Below are positions 1-9,441 of a DNA stretch of 64,000 nt, piece by piece (the stretch's first letter is position 1; the number at the start of each line of letters is the position of its first letter). Made by a program: the position numbers and the translations under genes. The notes below the pieces were generated by a model that did not search any database, was not told where the DNA came from, and saw nothing but the letters and a program-made list of their open reading frames with translations. Origin of the DNA: an uncultured Collinsella sp. (GTDB lineage: Bacteria; Actinomycetota; Coriobacteriia; Coriobacteriales; Coriobacteriaceae); assembly GCA_900555555.1 (NCBI GenBank), contig USLK01000005.1, positions 9,926 through 73,925 on the forward strand, read 5' to 3'.

Positions 1-2193
1 GAACCCGGCGGCCCCGCAGTGCGCCTCGAACGAACCGCGCACGCTTCGGGCGAGCTCGGAGGCGTAGCGCTCGACGGCAAGCTTGTCGGGGCCCCAGATA
101 AGCACGTTGGTAAGCCGCACGAAGGGAGGATACTGCGCATCCAGGCGCTGCTCACGGTCGTAATCCGTGAAAACGCCCCTGTCATGGCTGGCGACGGCGC
201 GGATCACGGGGTCCTCGGGCAGGTATGTCTGGATGATCACCTTACCCGGCAGATCTCCGCGGCCGGCTCGACCCGCAACCTGCTCGAGCAAATCGAACGC
301 GCGCTCTTGCGCCCGGAAGTCGGGCATCTTGAGCGCATAGTCGGCGTTGACCACCGCGGCGAGCGTGACCTCTGGAAAATCGAGCCCTTTGGCGATCATC
401 TGGGTGCCGACGAGCACGGCGCACGGGGCGGCATCGAATTGCTCGAGCAGACGCTTGTGCGCGTCCCTGCCCTTCGTCGAATCCGCATCCATACGGATGA
501 TCTGCACATGTTCGGGCAGGAGTTGAGCCAGGGCATCCTCGACCTGCTGGGTGCCCAAGCCCATCTTGGCCAGATAGCGACTCCCGCATTTTGGGCATGC
601 CGAGCCCGGGGCGGGATACGGCCGCACATGATACGAGCGACCGCACGTATGGCACTCGAGGGTATGGGTTCGCTCGTGATAGGTCAAGGCTGTGGAGCAG
701 TGACGGCAAGTGGGCACGCATCCGCAGTCTCGACACATGAGAAACGGCGCGAAACCGCGCCGGTTGTGCAGCAGGACCGCCTTCTCGCCGCGCTCGGCAA
801 CCTCGAGCAACGCATCGTGCAGCGGGCGCGAGAAGATCGACCGCGAGCCTGCGGCGAACTCCCGTCGCAGGTCGGCGATGATGACCTCGGGCAGAACCGC
901 CGAGCCGGGGCGCTCGGGCATGGTCGCGCGAATCCAGGGGACTCCCCCGAACTCACCCGCGCGGCAACGCTCAAGGGACTCCGCGCTCGGGGTGGCCGAG
1001 CCGAGCACCAGGGGGATGCCGAGCGTAGCGGCCATGTACGCAGCGACCTCGCGCGCATGGTAGCGCGGGCTCGAGCCCTGCTTGTACGACTGCTCGTGCT
1101 CCTCGTCGATCACGATGAGCCCCAGGTCGCAAAACGGGCAGAAAAGCGCCGAGCGCGCGCCCACGACGACACGCGCGTCCCCGCGCCGCACCATCTCCCA
1201 CTGATCCAGGCGCTCCCCCGCACTCAACCGCGAATGAAAGACCGCGACCGCCCCGCCAAAACGCGAACGGAAACGCCCGACGGTTTGAGCCGTGAGCGAG
1301 ATCTCGGGCACGAGCACGCAGGCGGACTGTCCCCGCGCGATCACACGCTCGATGGCAGAAAGGTACACCTCGGTCTTACCCGAACCGGTCACGCCATCGA
1401 CCAGCACCACGCCGCCGCCGTCCCCCTCGTCCACCCGGGCGATGGCGTCGAGCGCGGCGCGCTGACCGACTGTGAGGGAAACAGGGGCCTGGGCGCGAGC
1501 CGAGGAGAGGGTCGTCTCGTTTTCGCAACCGCGCCAGGCGCGGCGCTCGTCCACGCGCACCACGCCCTTCCGGGCAAGCGTGCGGATCGCGCCGGAAAGG
1601 TCGGTATACAAGGCGTTAAGCTCGCGCGTCGAAACAGGACCGCAAGAGAGCGCCTCCAGGAGCTGTTTTTGGCGCGTTGCGTTTTTAGGAGGCTGGTAGT
1701 CTGCGCGGTCGGGTATGAGCGACACCACGCGCTCGCGAGCCTCGGCGACCGCCGGACGCTCGACATGGTAGCCGTCCTCGCGCTTGACCAGGCGGGGCGT
1801 GCCCCCCGGCGGCAAAAACAGACGCAGGGACTCTGCTAGGGAAGCAACGTATTCCCGGCTGATCCATGCGGCTGTTTCGCAAGCCAAAGGCGTGAACACG
1901 CGCTCGCCGAGCTGGGCGCGAATGGGCAGGACACGGGCGGGATCGATGCTGCAGGAGAGGTCGGTGAGCGCGGCGGCGGTGCGCACCACGTACCCCAGGG
2001 CGTCACGATGCGCAAAGCTCACCAATACGATGGAGCCCACATCGACCGCATCCGCAAGCTCCACGGGAACGCCGTAGGTGAACGGCTCGGAAAGAGCGCG
2101 CGACGGGATATCGAGCACGACGGACGCGTAGGCCGGGTATGACGAGGACCGAGCGGACCCGGCCTGTCCAAAGAGAGACATCTGCCCTTCCAC
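1..2193 (-). CDS. priA: Primosomal protein N' (PriA helicase), 3' end cut by window edge
   Basis: Superfamily 2 DNA helicase that reloads the replisome at stalled forks. The minus frame is open from 2193 to the left edge (731 codons), so only a short C-terminal piece can be missing. Visible are a Walker A motif GVTGSGKTEVYL (around 1368-1408), the DEEH box in VIDEEHEQ (around 1090-1120), and paired CxxC zinc-binding cysteines such as CRHC and CPKC between about 560 and 740. The N-terminus (SVVLDIPSRALSEPFTYGVP) is the usual PriA 3'-DNA-binding start. The GTG at 2193 is chosen because AGGAGG lies six bases upstream (2200-2205); an in-frame ATG at 2181 is 18 bases from it. The gene lies downstream of metK, separated by a terminator-like hairpin. 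Identity is secure; the exact C-terminus is not visible. Confidence 0.95.
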   Translation of the reverse strand, partial: MEGQMSLFGQAGSARSSSYPAYASVVLDIPSRALSEPFTYGVPVELADAVDVGSIVLVSFAHRDALGYVVRTAAALTDLSCSIDPARVLPIRAQLGERVFTPLACETAAWISREYVASLAESLRLFLPPGGTPRLVKREDGYHVERPAVAEARERVVSLIPDRADYQPPKNATRQKQLLEALSCGPVSTRELNALYTDLSGAIRTLARKGVVRVDERRAWRGCENETTLSSARAQAPVSLTVGQRAALDAIARVDEGDGGGVVLVDGVTGSGKTEVYLSAIERVIARGQSACVLVPEISLTAQTVGRFRSRFGGAVAVFHSRLSAGERLDQWEMVRRGDARVVVGARSALFCPFCDLGLIVIDEEHEQSYKQGSSPRYHAREVAAYMAATLGIPLVLGSATPSAESLERCRAGEFGGVPWIRATMPERPGSAVLPEVIIADLRREFAAGSRSIFSRPLHDALLEVAERGEKAVLLHNRRGFAPFLMCRDCGCVPTCRHCSTALTYHERTHTLECHTCGRSYHVRPYPAPGSACPKCGSRYLAKMGLGTQQVEDALAQLLPEHVQIIRMDADSTKGRDAHKRLLEQFDAAPCAVLVGTQMIAKGLDFPEVTLAAVVNADYALKMPDFRAQERAFDLLEQVAGRAGRGDLPGKVIIQTYLPEDPVIRAVASHDRGVFTDYDREQRLDAQYPPFVRLTNVLIWGPDKLAVERYASELARSVRGSFEAHCGAAGF

Positions 2194-2210
2194 AAGGCAC
2201 CTCCTCACCT

Positions 2211-2243
2211 AACAAAACGGGCGGCCGCACCCAACGACCGCCC
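2211..2243 (-). terminator. Rho-independent-like terminator after metK
   Basis: Read on the minus strand, a 9-bp stem (GGGCGGTCG with CGGCCGCCC, one G-U pair) with a 7-base loop is followed by GTTTTGTT. It lies between the metK stop and the priA ribosome-binding site, so it may separate or attenuate the two genes. Confidence 0.6.
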
Positions 2244-2259
2244 AACATAAGACATGCAG

Positions 2260-3540
2260 CTAGGAAAGACCGCACGCGGCGCGCAGCTCGTCCACGCGGT
2301 CGGTGCGCTCCCAGGTGAAGTCGGCATCCTCGCGGCCGAAGTGACCGTATGCCGCCGTCTTCTCGAAAATAGGACGGCGCAGGTCGAGGTCGCGGATGAT
2401 GGCCCCGGGGCGAAGGTCGAACACCTTCTTGACCGCCTCCTCGATGGAGCTCTCGGGGACATGCGCGGTGCCGAAGGTGTCCACCATGATGGACAGCGGG
2501 TAGGACACGCCGATGGCGTAGGCCAGCTCGACCTCGCAGCGATCGGCCAGGCCCGCGGCAACCACGTTCTTGGCGACCCAGCGCGCGGCATAGGCGGCCG
2601 AGCGGTCGACCTTGGTGCAATCCTTGCCCGAGAAGGCGCCGCCGCCGTGACGACCGTAACCGCCGTAGGTGTCCACGATGATCTTGCGGCCGGTGAGGCC
2701 GGTGTCGCCCATGGGGCCGCCCACCACGAAGCGACCGGTGGGGTTCACATACAGGCTCGCGCCCTCCCACGGGATGCGCGCGGCCTCCATGACGGGAGCG
2801 ATGACGTGCTCAGCCATGTCGGACTTGATCACATCCATGTCCTCGACCTCCGGCGCATGCTGCGTGGAGATGACGATGGTCTCCACGGCGACGGGGCGGC
2901 CGTCCTCGTAGCGAACGGTGACCTGGGTCTTGCCGTCGGGACGCAGGTACGGCAGGGTCCCGTTGTGACGGACCTCCGCCAAGCGCTCGGCCAGACGGCT
3001 CGCCAGATAGTGCGGCATAGGCATAAGGGTGGCCGTCTCGTTGGAGGCGTAGCCGAACATCATGCCCTGGTCGCCGGCGCCGATCAGGTCGAGCGGGTCG
3101 GTGGTGCGGCCGGCCTGCGCATCGAACGACTCGTCGACGCCCTGGGCGATATCGGGGCTCTGCTCGTGGATCATGTTGATGACGCCGCAGGTCTCGCAAT
3201 CGAAGCCGTACTTGGCGCGGTCGTAGCCGATACGGCGGATGACATCGCGGGCGATCTGCTGGACGTCGACATAGGCCTGGGTGCGGATCTCGCCGGAGAC
3301 GATGACGGAACCGGTGGTAACGAGCGTCTCGCACGCGCAACGCACCTGCTCAAGGCTGGCGGGGACGCCATTGGGGTCGACGTATCCGGCCGCCTCGAGG
3401 GCCGCCTCCTTGGCAAGGATGGCGTCGAGGATGGCGTCGGACACCTGGTCGGCGATCTTATCGGGATGTCCCTCGGTCACCGACTCTGAGGTGAACACGA
3501 ACGAGGTGGGTTCCTGGGTGGAACGAGAATCGATTGGCAT
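2260..3540 (-). CDS. metK: S-adenosylmethionine synthetase
   Basis: Makes S-adenosylmethionine from methionine and ATP in the cytoplasm. The 426-residue product is slightly longer than the usual 380-400. It contains GHPDKIADQ near residue 20 (ATP-binding signature), GAGDQGMMFGYA in the middle (signature 1) and GGGAFSGKD (signature 2, phosphate-binding loop). The start ATG is preceded by AAAGGGGC at normal spacing. A TACAAT box sits about 65 bases upstream (3605-3610). The gene is divergent from gltX with about 225 bases between them, and I see no SAM riboswitch in that gap. All catalytic segments look intact. Confidence 0.97.
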   Translation of the reverse strand: MPIDSRSTQEPTSFVFTSESVTEGHPDKIADQVSDAILDAILAKEAALEAAGYVDPNGVPASLEQVRCACETLVTTGSVIVSGEIRTQAYVDVQQIARDVIRRIGYDRAKYGFDCETCGVINMIHEQSPDIAQGVDESFDAQAGRTTDPLDLIGAGDQGMMFGYASNETATLMPMPHYLASRLAERLAEVRHNGTLPYLRPDGKTQVTVRYEDGRPVAVETIVISTQHAPEVEDMDVIKSDMAEHVIAPVMEAARIPWEGASLYVNPTGRFVVGGPMGDTGLTGRKIIVDTYGGYGRHGGGAFSGKDCTKVDRSAAYAARWVAKNVVAAGLADRCEVELAYAIGVSYPLSIMVDTFGTAHVPESSIEEAVKKVFDLRPGAIIRDLDLRRPIFEKTAAYGHFGREDADFTWERTDRVDELRAACGLS

Positions 3541-3604
3541 GGAATGCCCCTTTCATATGATGCGCCCGGCGACCGTTACCATTCCGTCGGGTCAGGTGCT
3601 CATC

Positions 3605-3610
3605 ATTGTA
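3605..3610 (-). promoter_or_regulatory. Candidate -10 box of metK
   Basis: TACAAT on the minus strand, 65 bases upstream of the metK ATG, preceded by GG. No clear -35 hexamer is seen at 16-18 bases. The same hexamer recurs before three other minus-strand genes in this window (19102, 30911, 42132). Confidence 0.35.
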
Positions 3611-3720
3611 CCGCGCCCGCAGACTAAACCCGAAAACATGCGGGAGGCCAGCCAAGAACCATAACTTGAATACTTCGAGCTAATGGACGTCCGGCACCCC
3701 ATCGTCTTGCGCCTTTGCCA

Positions 3721-3726
3721 TATAAT
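3721..3726 (+). promoter_or_regulatory. Candidate -10 box of gltX
   Basis: A perfect TATAAT lies 41 bases upstream of the chosen gltX ATG. No convincing -35 element is visible at the expected distance, so this rests on the -10 match and its position in a divergent intergenic region. Confidence 0.4.
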
Positions 3727-3766
3727 GGGACACGTTTGTACGCATCAAAGCAATCGAGGAGCATCC

Positions 3767-5242
3767 ATGAGCTCAAACGTCCGCGTTCGCTTCGCACCCT
3801 CGCCCACCGGCAAGCTGCATATCGGCGGCGCCCGCACCGCGATCTACAACTGGGCCTTCGCCCGCACCAACCACGGCACGTTCATCCTTCGCATCGATGA
3901 CACCGACCCCACCCGCTCCACCCAGGAGAACACCGATATCATCCTGCGCGCCATGCGCTGGCTGGGCCTGGACTGGGACGAGGGTCCCGAGGTCGGCGGC
4001 GATTTTGGCCCCTACGCGCAGACCGAGCGCCTCGAACTCTACAAACAGGCCGCCCAGAAGCTCTGGGACGAGGGCAACGCATACCCGTGCTTCTGCACGC
4101 CCGAGCAGCTGGCCGCTGACCGCGAGGCCGCAGCCGCCCGCAAGGACCCCTTCCAGGGCTACCAGCGCCGCTGCCGCGATATTTCCCGCGAGGAGGCCCA
4201 GGCCCGCATCGATGCCGGCGAGAAGTACGTCCTGCGCATCAAGGTGCCCGAGGACCGCGGCAACGTCGTGATCAACGACGCCGTGCACGGCGAGGTCGTC
4301 TTCGATGCAAAGGAACTCGACGATTTCGTGATCTTCCGCTCCGACGGGACCCCCACCTACAACTTCGCCACCGTCGTGGACGATGCCGCCATGGGCATCA
4401 CCCACGTCATCCGCGGTGACGACCATCTCTCCAACACCCCGCGCCAGGTCATGGTCTACGAGGCCCTGGGCGCGCCGGTGCCCACCTTCGCCCACATCTC
4501 CATGATCCTGGGCGCCGACGGCAAGAAGCTCTCCAAGCGCCACGGCGCCACCTCCGTCGAGGAGTACCGCGACGCCGGCTACCTGTCCGACGCCTTCGTG
4601 AACTACCTGGCGCTGCTGGGCTGGTCGCTCGACGGCGAGACCACGGTGATCCCGCGCGACGTCCTGGCCTCCCAGTTCTCCCTGGAGCGCATCTCCAAGA
4701 ACCCGGCCACCTTCGACCCCAAGAAGCTCGACTGGATGAACGCCGAGTACATCAACCGCATGGAGGATGCCGAGTTCGCCGACCAGATCATGCTGCCCGA
4801 GCTGCTCGAGGCCGGCCTGATCGACGAGGGCTTCGAGGCCGACGAGTCCTGGGTCGACGCCCTGGCCGCCATCGTTAAGCCGCGCACCAAGATGCCAGCC
4901 GATGCCGCCGCCGTGGCCGCACCGATCTTCGCCTCCGCAGACACCCTTGAGTACGACGAGAAGTCCGTGAACAAGGGCCTGGCCAAGGAAGGCATGGGCG
5001 CCATCCTCGACGCCGCGCGCACGGCGCTCGAGGGCGTTGACGAGTGGACCGCCGAGAACATCGATGCCGCGTTGGAGCCGCTGCCCGAGGCGCTCGATGC
5101 CAAGAAGCGTATCGTGTTCCAGGCCGTTCGCGTGGCCGAGTGCGGCAACATGGTGTCCCCGCCGCTGGGCGAGACCATGGCGCTCATCGGTCGCGAGGAC
5201 TGCATGGCGCGCCTCGATCGCGCCCGCACCATGGCGCTGTAG
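3767..5242 (+). CDS. gltX: Glutamyl-tRNA synthetase
   Basis: Class I aminoacyl-tRNA synthetase charging tRNA-Glu. The HIGH-type motif appears as PTGKLHIGGART (residues 14-24) and the KMSKS-type loop as KKLSKRHGA (around 254-262). The 491-residue length is normal for bacterial GltX. The ATG at 3767 is preferred over an in-frame upstream start at 3683 because CGAGGAGC lies just before it and the protein then begins five residues before the conserved RFAPSPTG. Two tRNA-Glu genes lie 14 kb downstream. Whether the enzyme also charges tRNA-Gln (indirect pathway) cannot be decided here. Confidence 0.97.
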   Translation: MSSNVRVRFAPSPTGKLHIGGARTAIYNWAFARTNHGTFILRIDDTDPTRSTQENTDIILRAMRWLGLDWDEGPEVGGDFGPYAQTERLELYKQAAQKLWDEGNAYPCFCTPEQLAADREAAAARKDPFQGYQRRCRDISREEAQARIDAGEKYVLRIKVPEDRGNVVINDAVHGEVVFDAKELDDFVIFRSDGTPTYNFATVVDDAAMGITHVIRGDDHLSNTPRQVMVYEALGAPVPTFAHISMILGADGKKLSKRHGATSVEEYRDAGYLSDAFVNYLALLGWSLDGETTVIPRDVLASQFSLERISKNPATFDPKKLDWMNAEYINRMEDAEFADQIMLPELLEAGLIDEGFEADESWVDALAAIVKPRTKMPADAAAVAAPIFASADTLEYDEKSVNKGLAKEGMGAILDAARTALEGVDEWTAENIDAALEPLPEALDAKKRIVFQAVRVAECGNMVSPPLGETMALIGREDCMARLDRARTMAL

Positions 5243-5556
5243 GTCGAGCCGGCATGCCCCCGCGGGCGCCTATGGTCGGATCGCTGCCAATCCGCCATCG
5301 CCCGCGTGCAACCAAAGTCACAAAAGAGGCATTGAATTCGTGACTTTGGTTGCACCTCATCAGAGGGGCGCGTGACTTTGGTTGCACCTCGAGCTCTAGC
5401 CCCCGAGCCATGGCCGCGCCAAGGACTACCCCCCCCCGCGTCCCGGCCGCGATCGCCCCGGCACCGGCGCAAAACCGAGCTGGCACCGCTGCACTGCCCC
5501 GCAAAACCTGTCACCCGAGTCACCCTTACGAACAACCAGACACCGAGGAGCCGAGC
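5243..5556. other. Intergenic region with repeats, no gene seen
   Basis: This 314-base gap between gltX and the serine dehydratase gene holds a three-copy 16-base inverted/direct repeat (listed separately) and a run of nine C at about 5429-5437. The serine dehydratase frame stays open upstream to 5350 but has no good start there. I see no RNA gene or clear promoter. Confidence 0.6.
5306..5387. repeat. Three-copy 16-base repeat, one inverted and two direct
   Basis: GTGCAACCAAAGTCAC at 5306-5321 is the exact reverse complement of GTGACTTTGGTTGCAC at 5340-5355, and the latter recurs exactly at 5372-5387. The two direct copies share 20 identical bases (CGTGACTTTGGTTGCACCTC) at a 32-base period. 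The first pair could form a perfect 16-bp hairpin with an 18-base loop. There is no U-tract, so it is not a standard terminator. It could be a protein-binding array or a dispersed genomic repeat. Confidence 0.85.
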
Positions 5557-7161
5557 ATGGAAACGAAGCCGCAGTCGCTTGCAACAACCTCAGCGTTCGA
5601 GGTCCTGGGGCCCATCATGGTGGGACCGTCGTCCTCCCACACCGCGGGAGCCCTGCGGTGCGCGCGCGTTGCCGCCTCTCTAGCCGGAAGTAGCATCGTA
5701 CGGGTCGTGTTCACGCTCTGGAACAGCTTTGCCCACACCTATCGTGGACATGGTACCGACCGAGCGCTCGTCGGCGGCATCATGGGATTCGACACCGACG
5801 ATGAACGCATCCCCAAAGCCTTTGAGCTCGCGCGCGAACATGGCCTTTCGTTCGCATTCGAAATCGGCGGCGACGATGACTCCATACATCCCAACACGGT
5901 CGATATAGCCATGGACTGCGACGACGGCTCTCATATAGAGGTGCGCGGAGAAAGCCTCGGGGGCGGCAGGATGCGCATCAGTCGCATCAACGGTGTGGGC
6001 GTCGAGATCTCGGGGCTATACAGCACGCTCTTCGTAGCGCACAAGGACGCGCCCGGGGCCCTCGCGTCGCTCACCCAGGCGATTGCGGACGCCCAGATGA
6101 ACATCGCATTCTGCCGCACCTACCGCACCGAGGCGGGCGGCAAGGCCTATTCGGTGTTCGAAACCGACGGGGCCCCCGCGCGCAACGTTCTCCAGTCGGT
6201 CCTCAAGCTCAATCTGGTGACCTATGCGACCTTCATCGAGCTTCCCGGTTCGTCGGCGAGCCTGGGGCCCGGCATCTCCGTTCCCGACCTATTCGACGAC
6301 GGCGCTCAACTACTGGCGGCATGCGAGCAAGAAGAGGCCGGCATAGGTGAGATCATGCGCAAACGCGAGGAGCTGATGAGCAGTCCGGAGACCGCGCGCC
6401 ACAACATGCATCGCGTCATCGAGACCATGGTCGACGAGACCTCCTCCCCCATCAAACATCCCCATCGCTCGCTCGGCGGCTTCATCGGGGGCGAAGCCAG
6501 GCTCGTCGCCCGCAGGGGGACGCAATACGCCGAGGCCCTTATGGGAAACGTGCAGACCGAAGCCGTTGCGCGCGCCATGGCCGTCCTTGAGCGCAGCGCG
6601 AGCATGGGGGTCATCGTGGCGGCACCAACAGCGGGCTCCGCAGGCGTCGTTCCAGGCAGCATCTTGGCGCTCGCCCGCTATATCAACGCCGATGAGGACA
6701 TCATCGCAGATGCCCTATGGTGCGCCGCGGCCGTCGGCCTATGCCTCTCGAGCACCGCATGCGTTGCGGGAGCCGAGGGCGGATGCCAGGCCGAGGTCGG
6801 CAGCGCCGCGGCCATGGCTGCGGCGGCCATGGTGCAGATGCTCGGCGGAACACCGCTGCAATCTCTGGATGCGGCCTCTATAACCCTGGCGAACCTCCTG
6901 GGACTGGTGTGCGATCCGGTGGGCGGACTCGTGGAAGTCCCCTGCCAGAACCGCAACGCCATCGGCGTCGCCGCGGCTTTCTCCTCGGCGCAACTCGTTC
7001 TCTCAGGGGTCAAAAGCCTCATTCCGTTCGACGAGATGGCCAAGGTCATGCTGCAGGTAGGTCACGCCATCCCCTCCTCACTCCGCGAGACCGCACAGGG
7101 AGGCTGCGCTCAGGCGCCCTCCGCGGTCCAGGCCTGCTCGCGCTGCGCCGTCTGCGCGTAA
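5557..7161 (+). CDS. L-serine dehydratase, iron-sulfur type, fused beta and alpha chains
   Basis: Deaminates L-serine to pyruvate and ammonia using a [4Fe-4S] cluster. The 534-residue protein joins the beta-chain domain (MVGPSSSHTAGA at residues 21-32) and an ACT-like domain (about 150-210) to the alpha-chain domain (about 240-534). Cluster-type cysteines are visible in ACVAGAEGGCQAEVGSA (near 402 and 412) and CDPVGGLVEVPCQNRN (near 452 and 463). E. coli SdaA also fuses both chains but lacks the ACT domain; B. subtilis has separate chains with ACT on the beta chain. The ATG at 5557 has GAGGAG upstream. The ACT domain suggests allosteric control by serine (inference). Confidence 0.92.
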   Translation: METKPQSLATTSAFEVLGPIMVGPSSSHTAGALRCARVAASLAGSSIVRVVFTLWNSFAHTYRGHGTDRALVGGIMGFDTDDERIPKAFELAREHGLSFAFEIGGDDDSIHPNTVDIAMDCDDGSHIEVRGESLGGGRMRISRINGVGVEISGLYSTLFVAHKDAPGALASLTQAIADAQMNIAFCRTYRTEAGGKAYSVFETDGAPARNVLQSVLKLNLVTYATFIELPGSSASLGPGISVPDLFDDGAQLLAACEQEEAGIGEIMRKREELMSSPETARHNMHRVIETMVDETSSPIKHPHRSLGGFIGGEARLVARRGTQYAEALMGNVQTEAVARAMAVLERSASMGVIVAAPTAGSAGVVPGSILALARYINADEDIIADALWCAAAVGLCLSSTACVAGAEGGCQAEVGSAAAMAAAAMVQMLGGTPLQSLDAASITLANLLGLVCDPVGGLVEVPCQNRNAIGVAAAFSSAQLVLSGVKSLIPFDEMAKVMLQVGHAIPSSLRETAQGGCAQAPSAVQACSRCAVCA

Positions 7162-7206
7162 CGGGCACCCGGCACGGTAGCAATCGAGAAAGACAGGTAC
7201 ACATCG

Positions 7207-8736
7207 ATGAGCAACAACGCAACGCGCGCGAAAGCCCCCATCCCCGCGGGTGCGCATCGCAAACCCGCCGAATCCCCGCGCAAACGGCATGCCGGCCGCA
7301 TCGCGCTCATCACGCTTTTCTGCCTGCTCGCCATAATCTACCTGAGTGGCGTCGCACTCTTCAGCTTCACGTGCTACCCCAACACATCCATCGCGGACGT
7401 CGACGTATCCCTCATGGGAAAAAACGCCGTCATATCCCACGTGAGCGCAGCCGCACAGAACTATCGGCTCACCATCACCGGCGAGGGGTTCTCCTGGTCG
7501 TTCGAGCCCGAGCACGCCGAGGATATCGTCGATCCCGAAGCCGCGATCAAGACCATCCTCGCATCGAACGAACCGCTCGCATGGCCGGTTCGTCTCTACG
7601 AGGCGCTCACCTTGCCGGACAAGTCACGCGTCCAGCAACCTGCGGACAGCCATGACGTCGAACTGCCCGACACCTTCGATGTCAAATCCTTCACTGCGGA
7701 TATCCAAAATGCGGTCGAGGCCTACAACGCCGACAAGACGGGCACGTTCGACGCAGCCGGCGCGTATGACCCCGAGAGCGAACAGTTCACCGTAGAGCGC
7801 GCACGCGCGAACCAACAGCTCGACGGTCAAGTTGTCGAGCGCCTCGCACTCCAAGCGGTCTCGCAGCTCAAAGGGCGCGTCGAACTCGATGCCACCGCTC
7901 AGAAGCCCCTTGCCGGAGGCGCAACCGACGAGCAGCTCCAGCAGGCGTGCGATGAGGCAAACAAGCTCATAGGCACCAACATCAACCTCACCATGGGCGG
8001 CGCCACGGTCGCAACGCTCGATGGCAAGCAGCTGGCCCAATGGATCACCTTCGACGATGAGCTCTCACCCGCCCTAAGCACCGAACCCGTAACGGCTTGG
8101 GTTCGCGAGCTCGCCCAGAAGATCGACACCGTCGGATCGGAGCGAAGCTACACGCGCCCCGACGGAAAACAGATCAAAGTCGTGGGCGGCAGCTATGGTT
8201 GGATGAGCGATGAGAAGCAGCTCGTCAAGATGATGAAAGATGCCGTGGCGAATAAGCAGGTGGGAGACATCGAGGTGCCGCTCAAGCAAAAAGCCGCCGC
8301 GTTCTCCGAGCACGGCAAGCCGGACTGGAAAGCCTACGTGGATATCGACCTAACGGAACAGCACGCGCGCTATTACGACGAAACGGGCACCATGGTATGG
8401 GAATCGGGGGTCATCACCGGCAACCCCAACAAAGGGAACTCGACGCCGACGGGCGTGTATTCCCTGCGCACCAACAACGGCGCCTCCAAACTCATCGGCA
8501 AGAAAGACCCCGAAACGGGTAAGCCCGAGTACGAGACCCCCGTATCCTATTGGATGCCCTTTGTGGGAAACGCGATCGGCTTGCACGACGCCTCATGGCA
8601 GTCGGCCGCATCGTTTAGCGACCCGAGCGCCTACACGCGCGTGGGAAGCCACGGCTGCGTCAACCTCCCGCCCGACAAGGCCCAGCAGCTGCACGATATC
8701 ATCCATGTGGGAGACTGCGTGATCGTGCACCAATAA
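7207..8736 (+). CDS. Membrane-anchored L,D-transpeptidase (YkuD)
   Basis: Likely cross-links peptidoglycan stem peptides (3-3 links) or attaches proteins outside the membrane. The 509-residue protein has a basic cytoplasmic start, one membrane segment (about 33-55), a long extracellular region resembling PG-binding type 4 repeats (about 60-370) and a C-terminal YkuD catalytic domain. The active-site motif SHGCVNLP places the catalytic Cys near residue 483, with a conserved His in IGLHDASW upstream. It sits 25 bases before the response-regulator gene in the same direction, which suggests a link between wall remodelling and that signalling pair. Family assignment is firm; the physiological substrate is inferred. 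Confidence 0.92.
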   Translation: MSNNATRAKAPIPAGAHRKPAESPRKRHAGRIALITLFCLLAIIYLSGVALFSFTCYPNTSIADVDVSLMGKNAVISHVSAAAQNYRLTITGEGFSWSFEPEHAEDIVDPEAAIKTILASNEPLAWPVRLYEALTLPDKSRVQQPADSHDVELPDTFDVKSFTADIQNAVEAYNADKTGTFDAAGAYDPESEQFTVERARANQQLDGQVVERLALQAVSQLKGRVELDATAQKPLAGGATDEQLQQACDEANKLIGTNINLTMGGATVATLDGKQLAQWITFDDELSPALSTEPVTAWVRELAQKIDTVGSERSYTRPDGKQIKVVGGSYGWMSDEKQLVKMMKDAVANKQVGDIEVPLKQKAAAFSEHGKPDWKAYVDIDLTEQHARYYDETGTMVWESGVITGNPNKGNSTPTGVYSLRTNNGASKLIGKKDPETGKPEYETPVSYWMPFVGNAIGLHDASWQSAASFSDPSAYTRVGSHGCVNLPPDKAQQLHDIIHVGDCVIVHQ

Positions 8737-8761
8737 CACCCGTGAGAACCAAGGAGGAGCC

Positions 8762-9439
8762 ATGCGCGCGAAGATCCTGCTTGTCGAGGACGACCCGACC
8801 ATCATCGACACCCTGACCGAGCTTCTGCGCGGCGCCGGCTACACCGTCGATACCGCCGACACGCAGCGCGAGGCGATCGCCATGGCAACCCATCAGACGT
8901 ATCAGCTGCTCCTGCTCGATGTGACCCTCAAGCAGGGCAACGGGTTCGCCGTCTGCGCGGCGGTGAAGGAGGCCACACCCGAGGTCCCGGTGATCTTCCT
9001 CACCGCGTCGGACGATGAGTTCAACACCGTGACGGGACTCACCATGGGCGCCGACGATTACATCGCCAAGCCCTTCCGGCCGCGCGAGCTTCTCGCCCGC
9101 ATAGCCACCACGATCCGCCGCTCCCAGCCAAGCCGGCGCATCATCTCGCTCGGCGACCTCACGATCGACACCGACCGCGCCCTAGTCGAGCGCGACGGCA
9201 AGGAAATCAACCTCTCGGCACTCGAGTACCGGCTGCTGCTTTTGTTCGCATCGAACCCCAACAAGCTGGTCACGCGTGAGATGATCAGGGACGCGCTATG
9301 GGACGACGCGGGGACCTATGTGGAGGAGAACACCCTTTCGGTGTACATCAAGCGGCAGCGAGACAAGATAGAACCCGATCCGGTCAAACCGACCGTCATC
9401 ACGACCGTGCGCGGTCTGGGCTACAAGGCGAAGGCATAG
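8762..9439 (+). CDS. Response regulator, OmpR/PhoB family
   Basis: DNA-binding response regulator of 225 residues. The receiver domain (1-120) has the acidic pair in VEDDP (10-11), the phospho-acceptor Asp53 in LLLLDVTL, a Thr/Ser switch in FLTAS and the Lys in AKPF. A winged-helix DNA-binding domain (about 130-225) ends with the typical TTVRGLGYKA. It is followed two bases later by its histidine kinase and then by two ABC transporter sets, so these are its likely targets. AAGGAGGAGCC lies directly before the ATG. Confidence 0.96.
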   Translation: MRAKILLVEDDPTIIDTLTELLRGAGYTVDTADTQREAIAMATHQTYQLLLLDVTLKQGNGFAVCAAVKEATPEVPVIFLTASDDEFNTVTGLTMGADDYIAKPFRPRELLARIATTIRRSQPSRRIISLGDLTIDTDRALVERDGKEINLSALEYRLLLLFASNPNKLVTREMIRDALWDDAGTYVEENTLSVYIKRQRDKIEPDPVKPTVITTVRGLGYKAKA

Positions 9440-9441
9440 CC

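Noticed and set aside
19..1839. 606-codon plus-strand open frame
   Set aside because: It is antisense to priA, whose minus frame carries Walker A, DEEH and zinc motifs. The plus translation is Arg/His/Gly-rich with no family features; high GC keeps the shadow frame open.
2254..3489. 411-codon plus-strand open frame
   Set aside because: Antisense to metK, which has all its signature motifs on the minus strand.
3541..3766. Searched for a SAM riboswitch before metK
   Set aside because: No SAM-I type conserved core or long leader is visible in the gap shared with gltX.
5306..5387. Three-copy repeat considered as a CRISPR remnant
   Set aside because: Copies are in mixed orientation with a 16-base gap between the direct pair, and no cas gene is present in the window.
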